DNA from: Elymus sibiricus
Lineage: Eukaryota; Streptophyta; Magnoliopsida; Poales; Poaceae
Direction: 5' to 3'
DNA length: 64,000 nucleotides
NCBI GenBank assembly: GCA_039707655.1
Contig: CM077674.1
Location: 241,415,904-241,479,903, forward strand
In this document: positions 34,313-44,106 of the stretch, one piece after another
Numbering within the stretch: the first letter of the stretch is position 1
How the letters are laid out: each line of letters starts with the position of its first letter
Position numbers and translations under genes: made by a program
The notes under the pieces: model-generated
Database searches by the model: none
Seen by the model: only the letters and a program-made list of their open reading frames with translations
What the model was told of the DNA's origin: nothing

Positions 34313-35892
34313 TGAAAGCACATTTGCTCCCTTGGTGGTTTTGGTAATTCATAACAACATATATCTCATTGAACTAATGTCCATTCAAGATTAAGATTTC
34401 AGGATGTTCAATGATTGGCATGTCATGGACTAGAGACGTGGACCCCTCAAAATGCTAAGGACAAGGATTGGCAAAAGATCAAGACTCTACATTTTTGGTT
34501 TAGTGATCCAAGATCACATTGAGTCCATAGGAAAGCCAATACTATTAAAAGGGGATGAGGTGTTGCTTAATGATCGTTTTGCTCAAGTGCTTAGTGATAG
34601 TACTCCTAAACCCTCAACCACTCTCTCTACCCAAATATGTCCTAAACCTAAAGTCCAACTCGGCCCCACCGATATTTCCTACCCGGCCCCACCGAGTTCA
34701 TCCAAGACTTAGCCACTGCCAAAACCCTAACAAATCTGATCCACCGAAATGGATCTCGGTCACACCGAGATGGCCTTGCCAACTCTCTGTAATCGTTTGC
34801 ACTTACTTCGGTCTCACCGAGTTTGCAAATCGGTCTCACCGAGATGGCTTGCCAACTCTCTGTTGCCTTATTGCTTCACTTCGGTCCTACCGAGTTGATG
34901 CAATCGGTGCCACCGAGATGAGGTTTGCCCTAAGCCATTGCACTTCGGTCCATCCGAGTTGTTCGTATCGGTCCCACCGAGATTCCTAATGTTCATATCT
35001 TTTACACAGTTCGGTGCTACCGAGATGATTGTTTCGGTGCCACCGAGTTGGGTCAAAAGTGTGTAACGGTTGGATTTTGTGTGGAGGCTATTTATACCCC
35101 TCCACCCCATCCTTCTTAGTAAGGAGAGCCATCAGAACGTGCCTACACTTCCACCATATATTTTCTGAGAAAGAACCACCTGCTCATGTGTTGAGATCAA
35201 TCCATTCCATTCCTACCATTTGAATCTTGATTTCTAGCCTTTCCCAAGTTGCTTTCCACTCAAATCCCTCTTCCACCATAGCAAAATCTGTGAGGAGTTG
35301 AATGAGTGCTGGGAAGACTATCATTTGAAGCACAAGAGCAAGGAGTTCATCAACAACACACCGTCTATTACCTTTTGGAGAGTGGTGTCTCCTAGATTGG
35401 TTAGGTGTCGCTTGGGAGCCTCCAACCAGATGTGGAGTTGAACCAAGAAGTTTGTAAGGGCAAGGAGATCGCCTACTTCGTGAAGATCTACCCCGAGTGA
35501 GGCTAGTCCTTCATGGACGTAAGCCATGGTGGAATAGACAAGGTTGCTTCTTCGTGGACCCTTCGTGGGTGGAGCCCTCCGTGGACTCGCGCAGCCGTTA
35601 CCCTTCGTGGGTTGAAGTCTCCATCAACGTGGACGTACGATAGCACCACCTATCGGAACCACGCCAAAAACCACCGTGTCTTCATTGCATTTGAAATCTC
35701 CAATCCCTCCTTTACATACATATGCAATTGCTTACATTCCGCTGCTATACTCTTAGAATTGCATGTGTAGGGTGATGCTTGACATGTACTATTACTAAAA
35801 TCCGCCTACAACTAAAATCTGGGAAAAGGTTAAGTTTTATTTGGTCAAGTAGTCTAATCACCCCCCCCTCTAGACATACTTTCGATCCTACA
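34313..35892 (+). repeat. 5' LTR of the Sirevirus-like element
   Basis: 1580 bp. The first third has about ten short palindromes of the type TCGGT-N3-ACCGA (34655-35055). A TATTTATACCCC box at about 35090 followed by TCAGAACG suggests the transcription start near 35120. The second half carries repeated CTTCGTGG(A/G)C words (35500-35620). Confidence 0.9.
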
Positions 35893-35894
35893 AG

Positions 35895-35906
35895 TGGTAT
35901 CAGAGC
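35895..35906 (+). promoter_or_regulatory. Primer binding site, initiator tRNA-Met
   Basis: TGGTATCAGAGC two bases after the LTR end, the usual PBS of plant Ty1/copia elements, and the evidence that the element reads on the + strand. Confidence 0.9.
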
Positions 35907-35976
35907 TTTGGTCTTCGTAAGCCTTGATTTCCATAGCTTTGGTAATCATAGCCTTGGTTTCACAACCTAGGAGAGT

Positions 35977-38169
35977 ATGGCGTCTAGTGAGGGTAACTAT
36001 TACCGTAGAGGTCCATATTTTGATGGTACAAACTTTGCTAGTTGGAAACATAAGATGAAAATACATATTCTTGGTCATAACCCCGCCGTTTGGGCTGTTG
36101 TTCGTGTTGGCTTGCAAGGTGACTTCTTTGAGGATGGCAAGGAACCGGATCGTGAAGCAACCCCGGAAGAATTGAAGATGTTGCAATACAATGCTCAAGC
36201 TTGTGACATTCTATTCAATGGTTTATGTCCCGAAGAATTCAACAAAATCAGCCGCCTCGAGAATGCAAAGGAAATTTGGGATACTTTGGTTGATATGCAT
36301 GAGGGTACCGAGTCTGTCAAGGAATCTAAGTTGGATGTGCTTCAAAGCCAACTTGACAAGTTCAAGATGAAGGATGGTGAAGGAGTCGCAGAGATGTACT
36401 CTAGGCTTGCTATCATCACAAATGAGATTGCCGGCTTAGGAAGTGAAGAGATGACCGACAAATTCATCATCAAAAAGATACTTAGAGCTTTGGATGGAAA
36501 ATATGATACCGTCTGCACATTGATCTAAATGATGCCAAATTACAAAGATCTCAAGCCCGCGGAAGTCATTGGAAGGATTGTCGCTCATGAAATGTCACTC
36601 AAGGACAAAGATGAGCTACACAACAAATCAAGTGGTGCTTACAAAGCCTCAACCGATGCTCCAACAACTCCAAGTGACAAGCTAGTATCCAATGAAGAGA
36701 TAAGCCTAATGGTGAAAAGGTTCAACAAGTTCTACAAGAACAAAGGGAAAGAAAGAAGCTTTAGCTCAAGACACTATGAGAAAAGATCATCAAGTCGTGA
36801 CTGTAATTGTTACAATTGTGGAAAGCCCGGACACTACTCAAATGAGTGTACGGCTCCCTACAAGAAAAGAGACGAATCACCAAGAGGAAGACATATAAGA
36901 GATGAATCACCTCATAAAGAGAGAAGGAGTATAGATGATTATTATGAACGAAGACACTCTCGAAGAAGTAAGGATTCGGAGAGGACGGACAAGTCATCAA
37001 GGAGCTACACAAGAAGAAGACATCAAGCTCATGTTGGTGAATGGGTTTCCGGCTCCGACTCCGACAACCAATCCGAGAGAAGTTATCACTCCAACTCCGA
37101 CTATAGTCAAGATGAAGGTGTTGCCGGACTTGCACTTGTGCCATCCAACTCCTACGATCTATTTGACTCACCAAATGAAGGAATTGGAAGATGCTTCATG
37201 GCAAAAGGCCCTAAGGTATCACACCCCGAGTATCTTGATTTTAATAGTGATGAAGATGATTTGCTTGGTGATGATGATTTACTTGTTGAAAGGGCTAGTG
37301 ATGTGAGCTATAATGAAAATGCTAGTAATCATGATAGTCAAGAGGAAACGAGTGACAATGCTATGAAGGAGATTGAGCGTCTAACTAAAGAACTAAATGC
37401 TCTTAAGTTAGCTCATGAAACAACTCAAGAGGATCATAGAGAACTTCTAAGAACTCATGAGAAGCTACGCTTCGAGAAGCTAAATTTAGAGCAAGAGCAT
37501 GAGTTTCTTAAAGCTATCAATGACGATCTTCGAAAGAAGAGTTCTTCATATCTTGCCAAGCGTTTACTCTTGTCTACCTTTATGCCACAAGTTAAATCTA
37601 AGCAAACTAGCAACAAGGGTAAAAATGGCTCTACCTCTAGTAGTAACAATAACAATGCTAAATCCAATGTTGTTGCTTCTAGTAGTTCTATTGATTCCAC
37701 TAACGATTCTCTTAGCCAAGTTACACTTGAGCAAGAAAATATGCTATTGAAAGGAATTATAGAAAAAGGTGTCTACAAGAGCCTTGCCGGGAGTAAGCAA
37801 TTTGAGGAAATTGTACGCAAGCAAGGAAGGCACCGGAAGAACCAAGGTGTTGGTTTTGAACGAAAGTTCAATGCCGATGGAGTTGAGTGGGAAGAAGGTC
37901 AATACTCCAAGACGAAGTTTGTTCCTCAACAAGAGAAGTATGATCCTACATCCGTCAAGGGAACACAAGCTCAAGAAGATCTTCCACCACAAGACCACAA
38001 GCTAAAAGGCAAGGACAAGCTTCAAGAAGAGATTGATTCATTTGAAGAAGCTCCTCAAGCCATGGTCAAGTGGGTTCCCAAGACTTCATCAAGTTCTACT
38101 TCATCAAGTGCTACTACAACTCCAAGGATTCCCATCAAGTTGATGTGGGTCCAAAAGAAGAAGAACTAG
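35977..38169 (+). pseudogene. Sirevirus-type Gag with one nonsense codon
   Basis: Two open stretches in one frame (35977-36528 and 36529-38169), separated only by TAA in the context CTLI stop MMPNYKDLK; a CAA to TAA change is the simplest cause. The N-terminal part (FDGTNFASWKHKMKIHILG, EIWDTLVDMHEGTESVKESKL, IVAHEMSLKDK) is the UBN2-type copia gag fold. A CCHC zinc knuckle CYNCGKPGHYSNEC follows at about residue 286-299. Then come an Arg/Ser-rich stretch, acidic stretches and a coiled coil (MKEIERLTKELNALKLAHE). At 731 codons it is long, as in Sireviruses. It would package element RNA in cytoplasmic particles. No protease or polymerase motif follows. Confidence 0.85.
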
Positions 38170-39918
38170 AGAGTTCTTGAGGGTGACTCCGCCAACAAAC
38201 TTCACTCTTATTCTTTATGGCAAGGACTTGTGCAGCCAACTTCCACATTTTGCACTAGTTCATGGAGTCACAAACCCTCTTGTTGGTAAGGCAAGGGACA
38301 AGGTAATCAATGCATTCATGGACATCATCATATGTGTATTTTACTCTATGTCTATGGATATCCTTGTATGTTCCTTGTGTGGGACTAACCCATGTAGGTA
38401 TTGAAAGCACAAAACTCCAAAGGATTGCTCCCAACTCTTGATGGTCTACATCAACTTTGAGCATCCACATCTTCAACATCTATATGAAGTCATCATCGAC
38501 AAAACCCAAGGTTAGCTCAACCCTCTTAGGGGGGATATCACATCTAGGGGGAGCTTTGCTCTAAAAATTGAGCTAAAGCAACTCTAATGGTGTGAACACA
38601 TTAATGCTTTATGTAAAAGTGGAAACCCCACTTGTGCTTAAACGATGAGTATGACCTATGATCAAATGTTCTCATTTGGCTCCTAAGTCAATATACTCAT
38701 ATATAGATGACCTAGTCATCGCCATTGCTTGATAGATGCTAGAATTGATTGTGCATGTTTGACACATATTTCTTTGGCTATCTTATTGTGTGAGCATGTT
38801 GATTTGCATGTTTTCATCATTCGAGGACATCCATTTGTTGTTTTGATTGTCTTGGTTTTTCTGGCCAAATGGATGAACAAGAATGCCTAAGTACCTTCTC
38901 TAGCTATCTATGCTTTCTTGTCTCAAATTCTATTCTTGCTGCATCACAAAAATTGAACAAGTCATTTTCGGACCCTCCGGGTGAGGAGCACTCGGAGCCA
39001 CCGATCTGAAAGGGCTGAACCTCCAAAACCTTCTAATTGATTTTGGTCAGACCAACCTACTCAAACTCGGTCGAACCGAAAGCATTTAGACTGATCTAGG
39101 TTTTCATCTCGGTGCTACCGATTAGACCAACTCGGTTGGACCGAGTTGCTGTAACTACAAGCAGTTGCACGTCTCGGTGCTACCGATTTGTTCCACTCGG
39201 TGCCACCGACAACGAATGGGTATATATTCCCAGCGAACCGTGTGGTTGAAAATTTCTTCAAACGTCACGAGCCCGCGCCCCATTGCTGCCACCCCTTTGG
39301 TCTTCGGATCGTCGCCGTCGTCTCCAGCGCGCCCTCGCCGCAGGATTCCGTCGCCGTCAACGATAATCTCCACCGCCGTTGCCGCCGTAGAGAAACTCCA
39401 CCGAGTTAGGGTGAGTTTCGATCCCTTTCGTGCTTCCCTTTTCCGATTCAATGCACGATTGGATTGCCTGTAATCTTGCCACGAATGCAATCCTCTTTCC
39501 ACCAGAATAGTTCGTTTGAACGAGATTCGAGCAAAAAATTTAGGGTTAGGTTTCCGCCGAACGCATCTCGGACCGACCGAATAGGAATTTTCGGTCCCAC
39601 CGATTTGGCCCTGGCCATAGCACTAGTACATCTCGGTGCCACCGAGTTGTGCGAATCGGTAAGACCGAAACTAACGTCTCAGTGAAACCCTAGCATCTCG
39701 GAGCCACCGAAACCCATCTCGGTCTGATCGAAATGGCATGCCATGTCTCTGTAGTGTGCTTCGGTGTCACCGAGATTACCAACTCGGTCCATCCGAACTG
39801 CATTCTGTGAAAACCTAGAACTAAAGTTTGAACTCATGTTTATGAAAAACTATCTGCTTTTTGTGATGACTCATCTACTCTACCCATACCCATCTATTCA
39901 CAGGGTCAGCTCAGCAAG
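38170..39918 (+). other. Leader between gag and the 690-codon ORF
   Basis: Non-coding. It contains GGGGGGATATC and AGGGGGAG (38530-38553), resembling a displaced polypurine tract, and a TGAAAGCACAAAACTCC word at about 38403 that resembles the LTR start. From about 38985 to 39800 come roughly a dozen TCGGT-N3-ACCGA palindromes like those in the LTRs, and a TATATATTCCC word near 39221 that could serve as a TATA box. It may hold a separate promoter for the downstream ORF. Confidence 0.5.
38985..39800. repeat. Array of TCGGT-N3-ACCGA micro-palindromes, internal
   Basis: Examples: CTCGGTGCTACCGA near 39110 and 39173, CTCGGTGCCACCGAC near 39196, TCGGTCCCACCGAT near 39590, CTCGGTGCCACCGAGTTG near 39632 and TTCGGTGTCACCGAG near 39760. 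The same motif class fills the LTRs (34655-35055, 42885-43290). Confidence 0.85.
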
Positions 39919-41991
39919 ATGTCTAGTGGCACTGACAGTCAGAACAGGTCTGAACAGCAGGCAGAGATGAGTGAAGGATCAAGCCATAATGAGAGTTTCT
40001 TTGAGGGAGAAAGAAGCTCCCCAGATCTTCCTAAAGCTCCAACCAGAACAAGGAAGAAGAAAACCTCAGACAGTGAGGATGAGGATTTTGTTGCCACTGA
40101 GACAGCAACCAAGAAGAAGAGAGTAGTGCTAGCTAAAGTGTATAGCTCCAAGCCTACATCTGTCAAAGAAAGAATAGCTGTAAGGAAAGTGCCAAAACAG
40201 TCCATTCAATTCACTCTTGAAGAGCCTAGTGAGGCAGCTGCAGGTGCTAAGAAGAAGAGGATAAGAAAAACTACTGCCCGTGTGATTGGCAGACCCTCCA
40301 TGATGATTGAAGAGGAGGAAGAGGAGGAGGATGAGCCAGCTGCTGCACCTCCTGCAAAAGCACAGAAGCTCATGTCTGATGCAATCAAGACTGCTGCACC
40401 TCCCAAGTCAAAGCCTAAGGCACCAGCACCCAAGAGATCAACCAGAAACATATCAGCTGCAGAGAAGAACAAGGTCCCAGTGCCTGAATCAAATGTTGAT
40501 GAAGAGTCTCTAGTGCTCAGAAATTTGAAGCCAAAGATACCAGACCATGACAACGCACACCCAGTAGCAGAAAACATGATGTTGAGAAAGGACAAAGGAC
40601 TGCGTCAATGGAGATTGTCAGATCCTTATGCTATCAGAAGAAGGACTGCTTGTGATTATCGTTTTCACACCCGTGAACAACAGGACTTTTATGAGACAGT
40701 ATTGCTTGACAAGAAGCCCATAGTCAGTGACATGAAGTGGGTGGATTGGGAATACATCGATGAGAATGAGGATTATTTCCCCCACGTCCATGAAAGCTTC
40801 AGAATTGTAGGAGTTGACGAGTTTGTTGGAAAGAAGTTGACCAAGTGGAATGACGACATGATCATGCAATTTTACTCTACTGCTCATTTCTATCCAGATG
40901 GCAGAATAGTGTGGATGACTGAGGGTATAAGATACCAGTCTACCATCTCTGAGTGGGCAAGTCTTCTTGGTGCACCCAAGGAAGAGGAGGATGATATTGA
41001 CATTTATGCCAAGCTCAAGATGGATCACAACTCCATGGCCAACATGTACACTGCAATTCCTCAGAAGGACCTTGCTGGAAAGAAGCTTGGATCAGTGAAG
41101 CATTTGCTACCAGGTCTGGCCACCTCAAGCACAATCTTGCGGTACACCTTGTTACCCAAGTCAGGCGATGATAAGATGATTCGTGGCCACTCCATCAACT
41201 TGCTGCACTTATTTGATACTCCTCAGAAATTCAAGGTGATGAGCCTGATAGTTGAGACTATCAAGAGGATAGCAGCAGATCAAAAGAGATCGTGTGGTTA
41301 TGCTCCACATATTCAGTTGTTGATCAATTCCAAGGTTGGAACCAGCACGTATCTTCTTGATCGAGAGCATTTGCCACTCCGTCCAGAGTTTGAGGACAAC
41401 GTTATAGTGATGGATCCTTCGCATCCCACTTCTGCACAAGCTCAAGAGGAAATCCGCAAAGCACAAGAAGCTAAAGCAGCTCAGGAAGCAGCAGCTCCCA
41501 ATGCTCCAATTGCGAATCTCAAGACACCAAAGGATCAAATGCAATATCTGCTTGAAGCCACTCTGAGGATTGAGCGAAGTCTGGCCAACCTCACCCAGAC
41601 CCAGGCTAGTTTTGAGCGGATCAGTGAGACCAAATTTCATGATTTGGATGTCAAGGTGACTGAGATTCAGACCACAGTGGAACAGCTGCAAGGAGATGTA
41701 GATGCTGTCAAGCAAGCCAGATCAGATGACAGTGAAGATGAAAGACCGACCACAGAGCAGTTTCAGCAAGTGTCTAGGGCTGCCAGGTCAGCTGCAGTGC
41801 CAGTAGTGGATCCACGGACCACAGTATCTACACCAGCTGCCACAGCCACAGTGCCACAGCAGGTCTCCACTCCTCCAGTCCAGCAGTCATCAGCAGAAGC
41901 ATTCGCGAACGCTCTTATCTCAACGCCGTCTACGCACACCGGAGCAGCCAGCAGAAGGTCGCCTTCAGGAGCTTCGGAGGACCGTGCCTAG
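39919..41991 (+). CDS. Intact 690-codon ORF, plant-transposon-protein-like (Transposase_32-like)
   Basis: A single uninterrupted frame, MSSGTDSQNRSEQQAEM to SGASEDRA. Residues 1-180 are disordered with basic clusters (TRTRKKK, TKKKRVV, KKKRIRKT) and an acidic EEEEEEEDEP run. Residues about 225-480 form the compact part (CDYRFHTREQQDFYE, MKWVDWEYIDE, WNDDMIMQFYSTAHFYPDGRIVWMTEG, WASLLGAP, INLLHLFD), which I associate with the putative plant transposon protein domain often found in copia and gypsy elements of grasses. A coiled coil follows (about 540-600, LRIERSLANLTQTQASFERI, VTEIQTTVEQLQGDVDAVKQ), then a Pro/Ser/Thr tail. The start is supported by CAAGATGTC and no nearer ATG. It lacks integrase, RT and protease motifs. 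Function unknown. Confidence 0.8.
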   Translation: MSSGTDSQNRSEQQAEMSEGSSHNESFFEGERSSPDLPKAPTRTRKKKTSDSEDEDFVATETATKKKRVVLAKVYSSKPTSVKERIAVRKVPKQSIQFTLEEPSEAAAGAKKKRIRKTTARVIGRPSMMIEEEEEEEDEPAAAPPAKAQKLMSDAIKTAAPPKSKPKAPAPKRSTRNISAAEKNKVPVPESNVDEESLVLRNLKPKIPDHDNAHPVAENMMLRKDKGLRQWRLSDPYAIRRRTACDYRFHTREQQDFYETVLLDKKPIVSDMKWVDWEYIDENEDYFPHVHESFRIVGVDEFVGKKLTKWNDDMIMQFYSTAHFYPDGRIVWMTEGIRYQSTISEWASLLGAPKEEEDDIDIYAKLKMDHNSMANMYTAIPQKDLAGKKLGSVKHLLPGLATSSTILRYTLLPKSGDDKMIRGHSINLLHLFDTPQKFKVMSLIVETIKRIAADQKRSCGYAPHIQLLINSKVGTSTYLLDREHLPLRPEFEDNVIVMDPSHPTSAQAQEEIRKAQEAKAAQEAAAPNAPIANLKTPKDQMQYLLEATLRIERSLANLTQTQASFERISETKFHDLDVKVTEIQTTVEQLQGDVDAVKQARSDDSEDERPTTEQFQQVSRAARSAAVPVVDPRTTVSTPAATATVPQQVSTPPVQQSSAEAFANALISTPSTHTGAASRRSPSGASEDRA

Positions 41992-42543
41992 AGAGCCGAC
42001 TAGTGTTATACGATTCGAACTTTTTGGTACTTGTTGCCAAAGGGGGAGACTTTGTATAGATCATAGGCTTCGAGAGAGAGTGTATCGTTGTTTTTTTTTC
42101 TCCCGAGTTCATTTGCTACTTGTTTGCTTGTTCGTTGATACTTTGTTATGTGTGTGATTGCTACAGTGTCTGTGAGATATTCTGTTTACGCTTATCATGA
42201 TGTTTGATCATACTATGCCTATTGTGATGATCCATGTTTATCCCTGTCATTATCTATATGATCATTCATTTATGTATCATTCCTTTATGTTGGTGATGCG
42301 TGCTTACTATTTCAATCATATCATTTTGCGCGCTCCACCAAGATGTATGTGACATGGAAGAGTAACCCATGAGCCTAATCGATTGAGCATTTGCATTCAA
42401 ACGCAAATTTTTAATAATGCACAAATTTAGGGGGAGCTCTTGCTTATCACATACTTCTCAAAGCGACGATGTATTTCATTCACTTAATCATCTGTCGAAG
42501 CTTTGATCTATATGTTGTCATCAATTACCAAAAAGGGGGAGAT
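41992..42543 (+). other. 3' untranslated region with repeated AGGGGGAG tracts and PPT
   Basis: AGGGGGAG at 42041-42048, 42429-42436 and 42534-42541; the last, in AAAAGGGGGAGAT, directly precedes the 3' LTR at 42544 and is the polypurine tract for plus-strand priming. AT-rich with ATCAT words otherwise. No ORF. Confidence 0.85.
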
Positions 42544-44106
42544 TGAAAGCACATTTGCTCCCTTGGTGGTTTTGGTAATTCATAACAACATATATCTCAT
42601 TGAACTAATGTCCATTCAAGATTAAGATTTCAGGATGTTCAATGATTGGCATGGCATGGACTAGAGACGTGGACCCCTCAAAATGCTAAGGACAAGGATT
42701 GGCAAAAGATCAAGACTCTACATTTTTGGTTTAGTGATCCAAGATCACATTGAGTCCATAGGAAAGCCAATACTATTAAAAGGGGATGAGGTGTTGCTTA
42801 ATGATCGTTTTGCTCAAGTGCTTAGTGACAGTACTCCTAAACCCTCAACCACTCTCTCTACCCAAATATGTCCTAAACCTAAAGTCCAACTCGGCCCCAC
42901 CGATATTTCCTACCCGGCCCCACCGAGTTCATCCAAGACTTAGCCATTGCCAAAACCCTAACAAATCGGATCCACCGAAATGGATCTCGGTCTCATCGAG
43001 ATGGCCGTGCCAACTCTCTGTAATCGTTTGCACTTACTTTGGTCTCACCGAGTTTGCAAATCGGTCTCACCGAGATGGCTTGCCAACTCTCTGTTGCCTT
43101 ATTGCTTCACTTCGGTCCTATCGAGTTGATGCAATCGGTGCCACCGAGATGAGGTTTGCCCTAAGCCATTGCACTTCGGTCCATCCGAGTTGTTCGTATC
43201 GGTCCCACCGAGATTCCTAATGTTCATATCTTTTACACAATTCGGTGCTACCGAGATGATTGTTTCGGTGCCACCGAGTTGGGTCAAAAGTGTGTAACGG
43301 TTGGATTTTGTGTGGAGGCTATTTATACCCCTCCACCCCATCCTTCTCAGTAAGGAGAGCCATCAGAACGTGCCTACACTTCCACCATATATTTTCTGAG
43401 AAAGAACCACCTGCTCATGTGTTGAGATCAAGCCATTCCATTCCTACCATTTGAATCTTGATTTCTAGCCTTTCCCAAGTTGCTTTCCACTCAAATCCCT
43501 CTTCCACCATAGCCAAATCTGTGAGGAGTTGATTGAGTGCTGGGAAGACTATCATTTGAAGCACAAGAGCAAGGAGTTCATCAACAACACACCGTCTATT
43601 ACATTTTGGAGAGTGGTGTCTCCTAGTTTGGTTAGGTGTCGCTTGGGAGCCTCCAATCAGATGTGGAGTTGAACCAAGAAGTTTGTAAGGGCAAGGAGAT
43701 CGCCTACTTCGTGAAGATCTACCCCGAGTGAGGCTAGTCCTTCGTGGACGTAAGCCATGGTGGAATAGACAATGTTGCTTCTTCGTGGACCCTTCGTGGG
43801 TGGAGCCCTCCGTGGACTCGCGCAGCCGTTACCCTTCGTGGGTTGAAGTCTCCATCAACGTGGACGTACGATAGCACCACCTATCGGAACCACGCCAAAA
43901 ACCACCGTGTCTTCACTGCGTTTGAAATCTCCAATCTCCAATCTCCAATCCTTCCGCTGCTATACTCTTAGAATTGCATGTGTAGGGTGATGCTTGACAT
44001 GTACTATTACTAAAATCTGCCTACAACTAAAATCTGGGAAAAGGTTAAGTTTTATTTGGTCAAGTAATCTAATCACCCGCCCTCTAGACATACTTTCAAT
44101 CCTACA
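42544..44106 (+). repeat. 3' LTR of the Sirevirus-like element
   Basis: 1563 bp, nearly identical to 34313-35892. The main difference is near 43930, where a stretch of the 5' LTR is replaced by a triplicated CCAATCTCCAATCTCC-type run, plus scattered substitutions, several in the micro-palindromes (CACACCGAG to CTCATCGAG; CTACCGAG to CTATCGAG). Confidence 0.9.

Larger units (their letters stand above)
34313..44106 (+). mobile_element. Sirevirus-like (Ty1/copia) element without pol, perfect TSD GCGCG
   Basis: LTRs 34313-35892 and 42544-44106 start TGAAAGCACATTTGCTCCC and end CCTACA; GCGCG precedes (34308-34312) and follows (44107-44111). The PBS TGGTATCAGAGC (35895-35906) fits initiator tRNA-Met. 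The PPT AAAAGGGGGAGAT abuts the 3' LTR, and AGGGGGAG recurs at 38546, 42041 and 42429. Repeated purine tracts and repetitive LTR palindromes are features I recall for Sireviruses, and the gag is of that type. Between gag and the PPT there is no integrase, RT or RNase H; a 690-codon ORF is present instead. By eye the LTRs differ at about two dozen sites plus one small indel, so the insertion is fairly young. Confidence 0.9.

Noticed and set aside
33272..34352. Long open frames of up to 347 codons on both strands
   Set aside because: Very GC-rich DNA is poor in stop codons; frames overlap on both strands, are Ala/Arg/Pro/Gly-rich and have no domain.
39919..41991. 690-codon ORF as a retroviral-type envelope gene
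   Set aside because: No signal peptide, membrane segment or glycosylation-rich ectodomain visible; it is charged, with a coiled coil.
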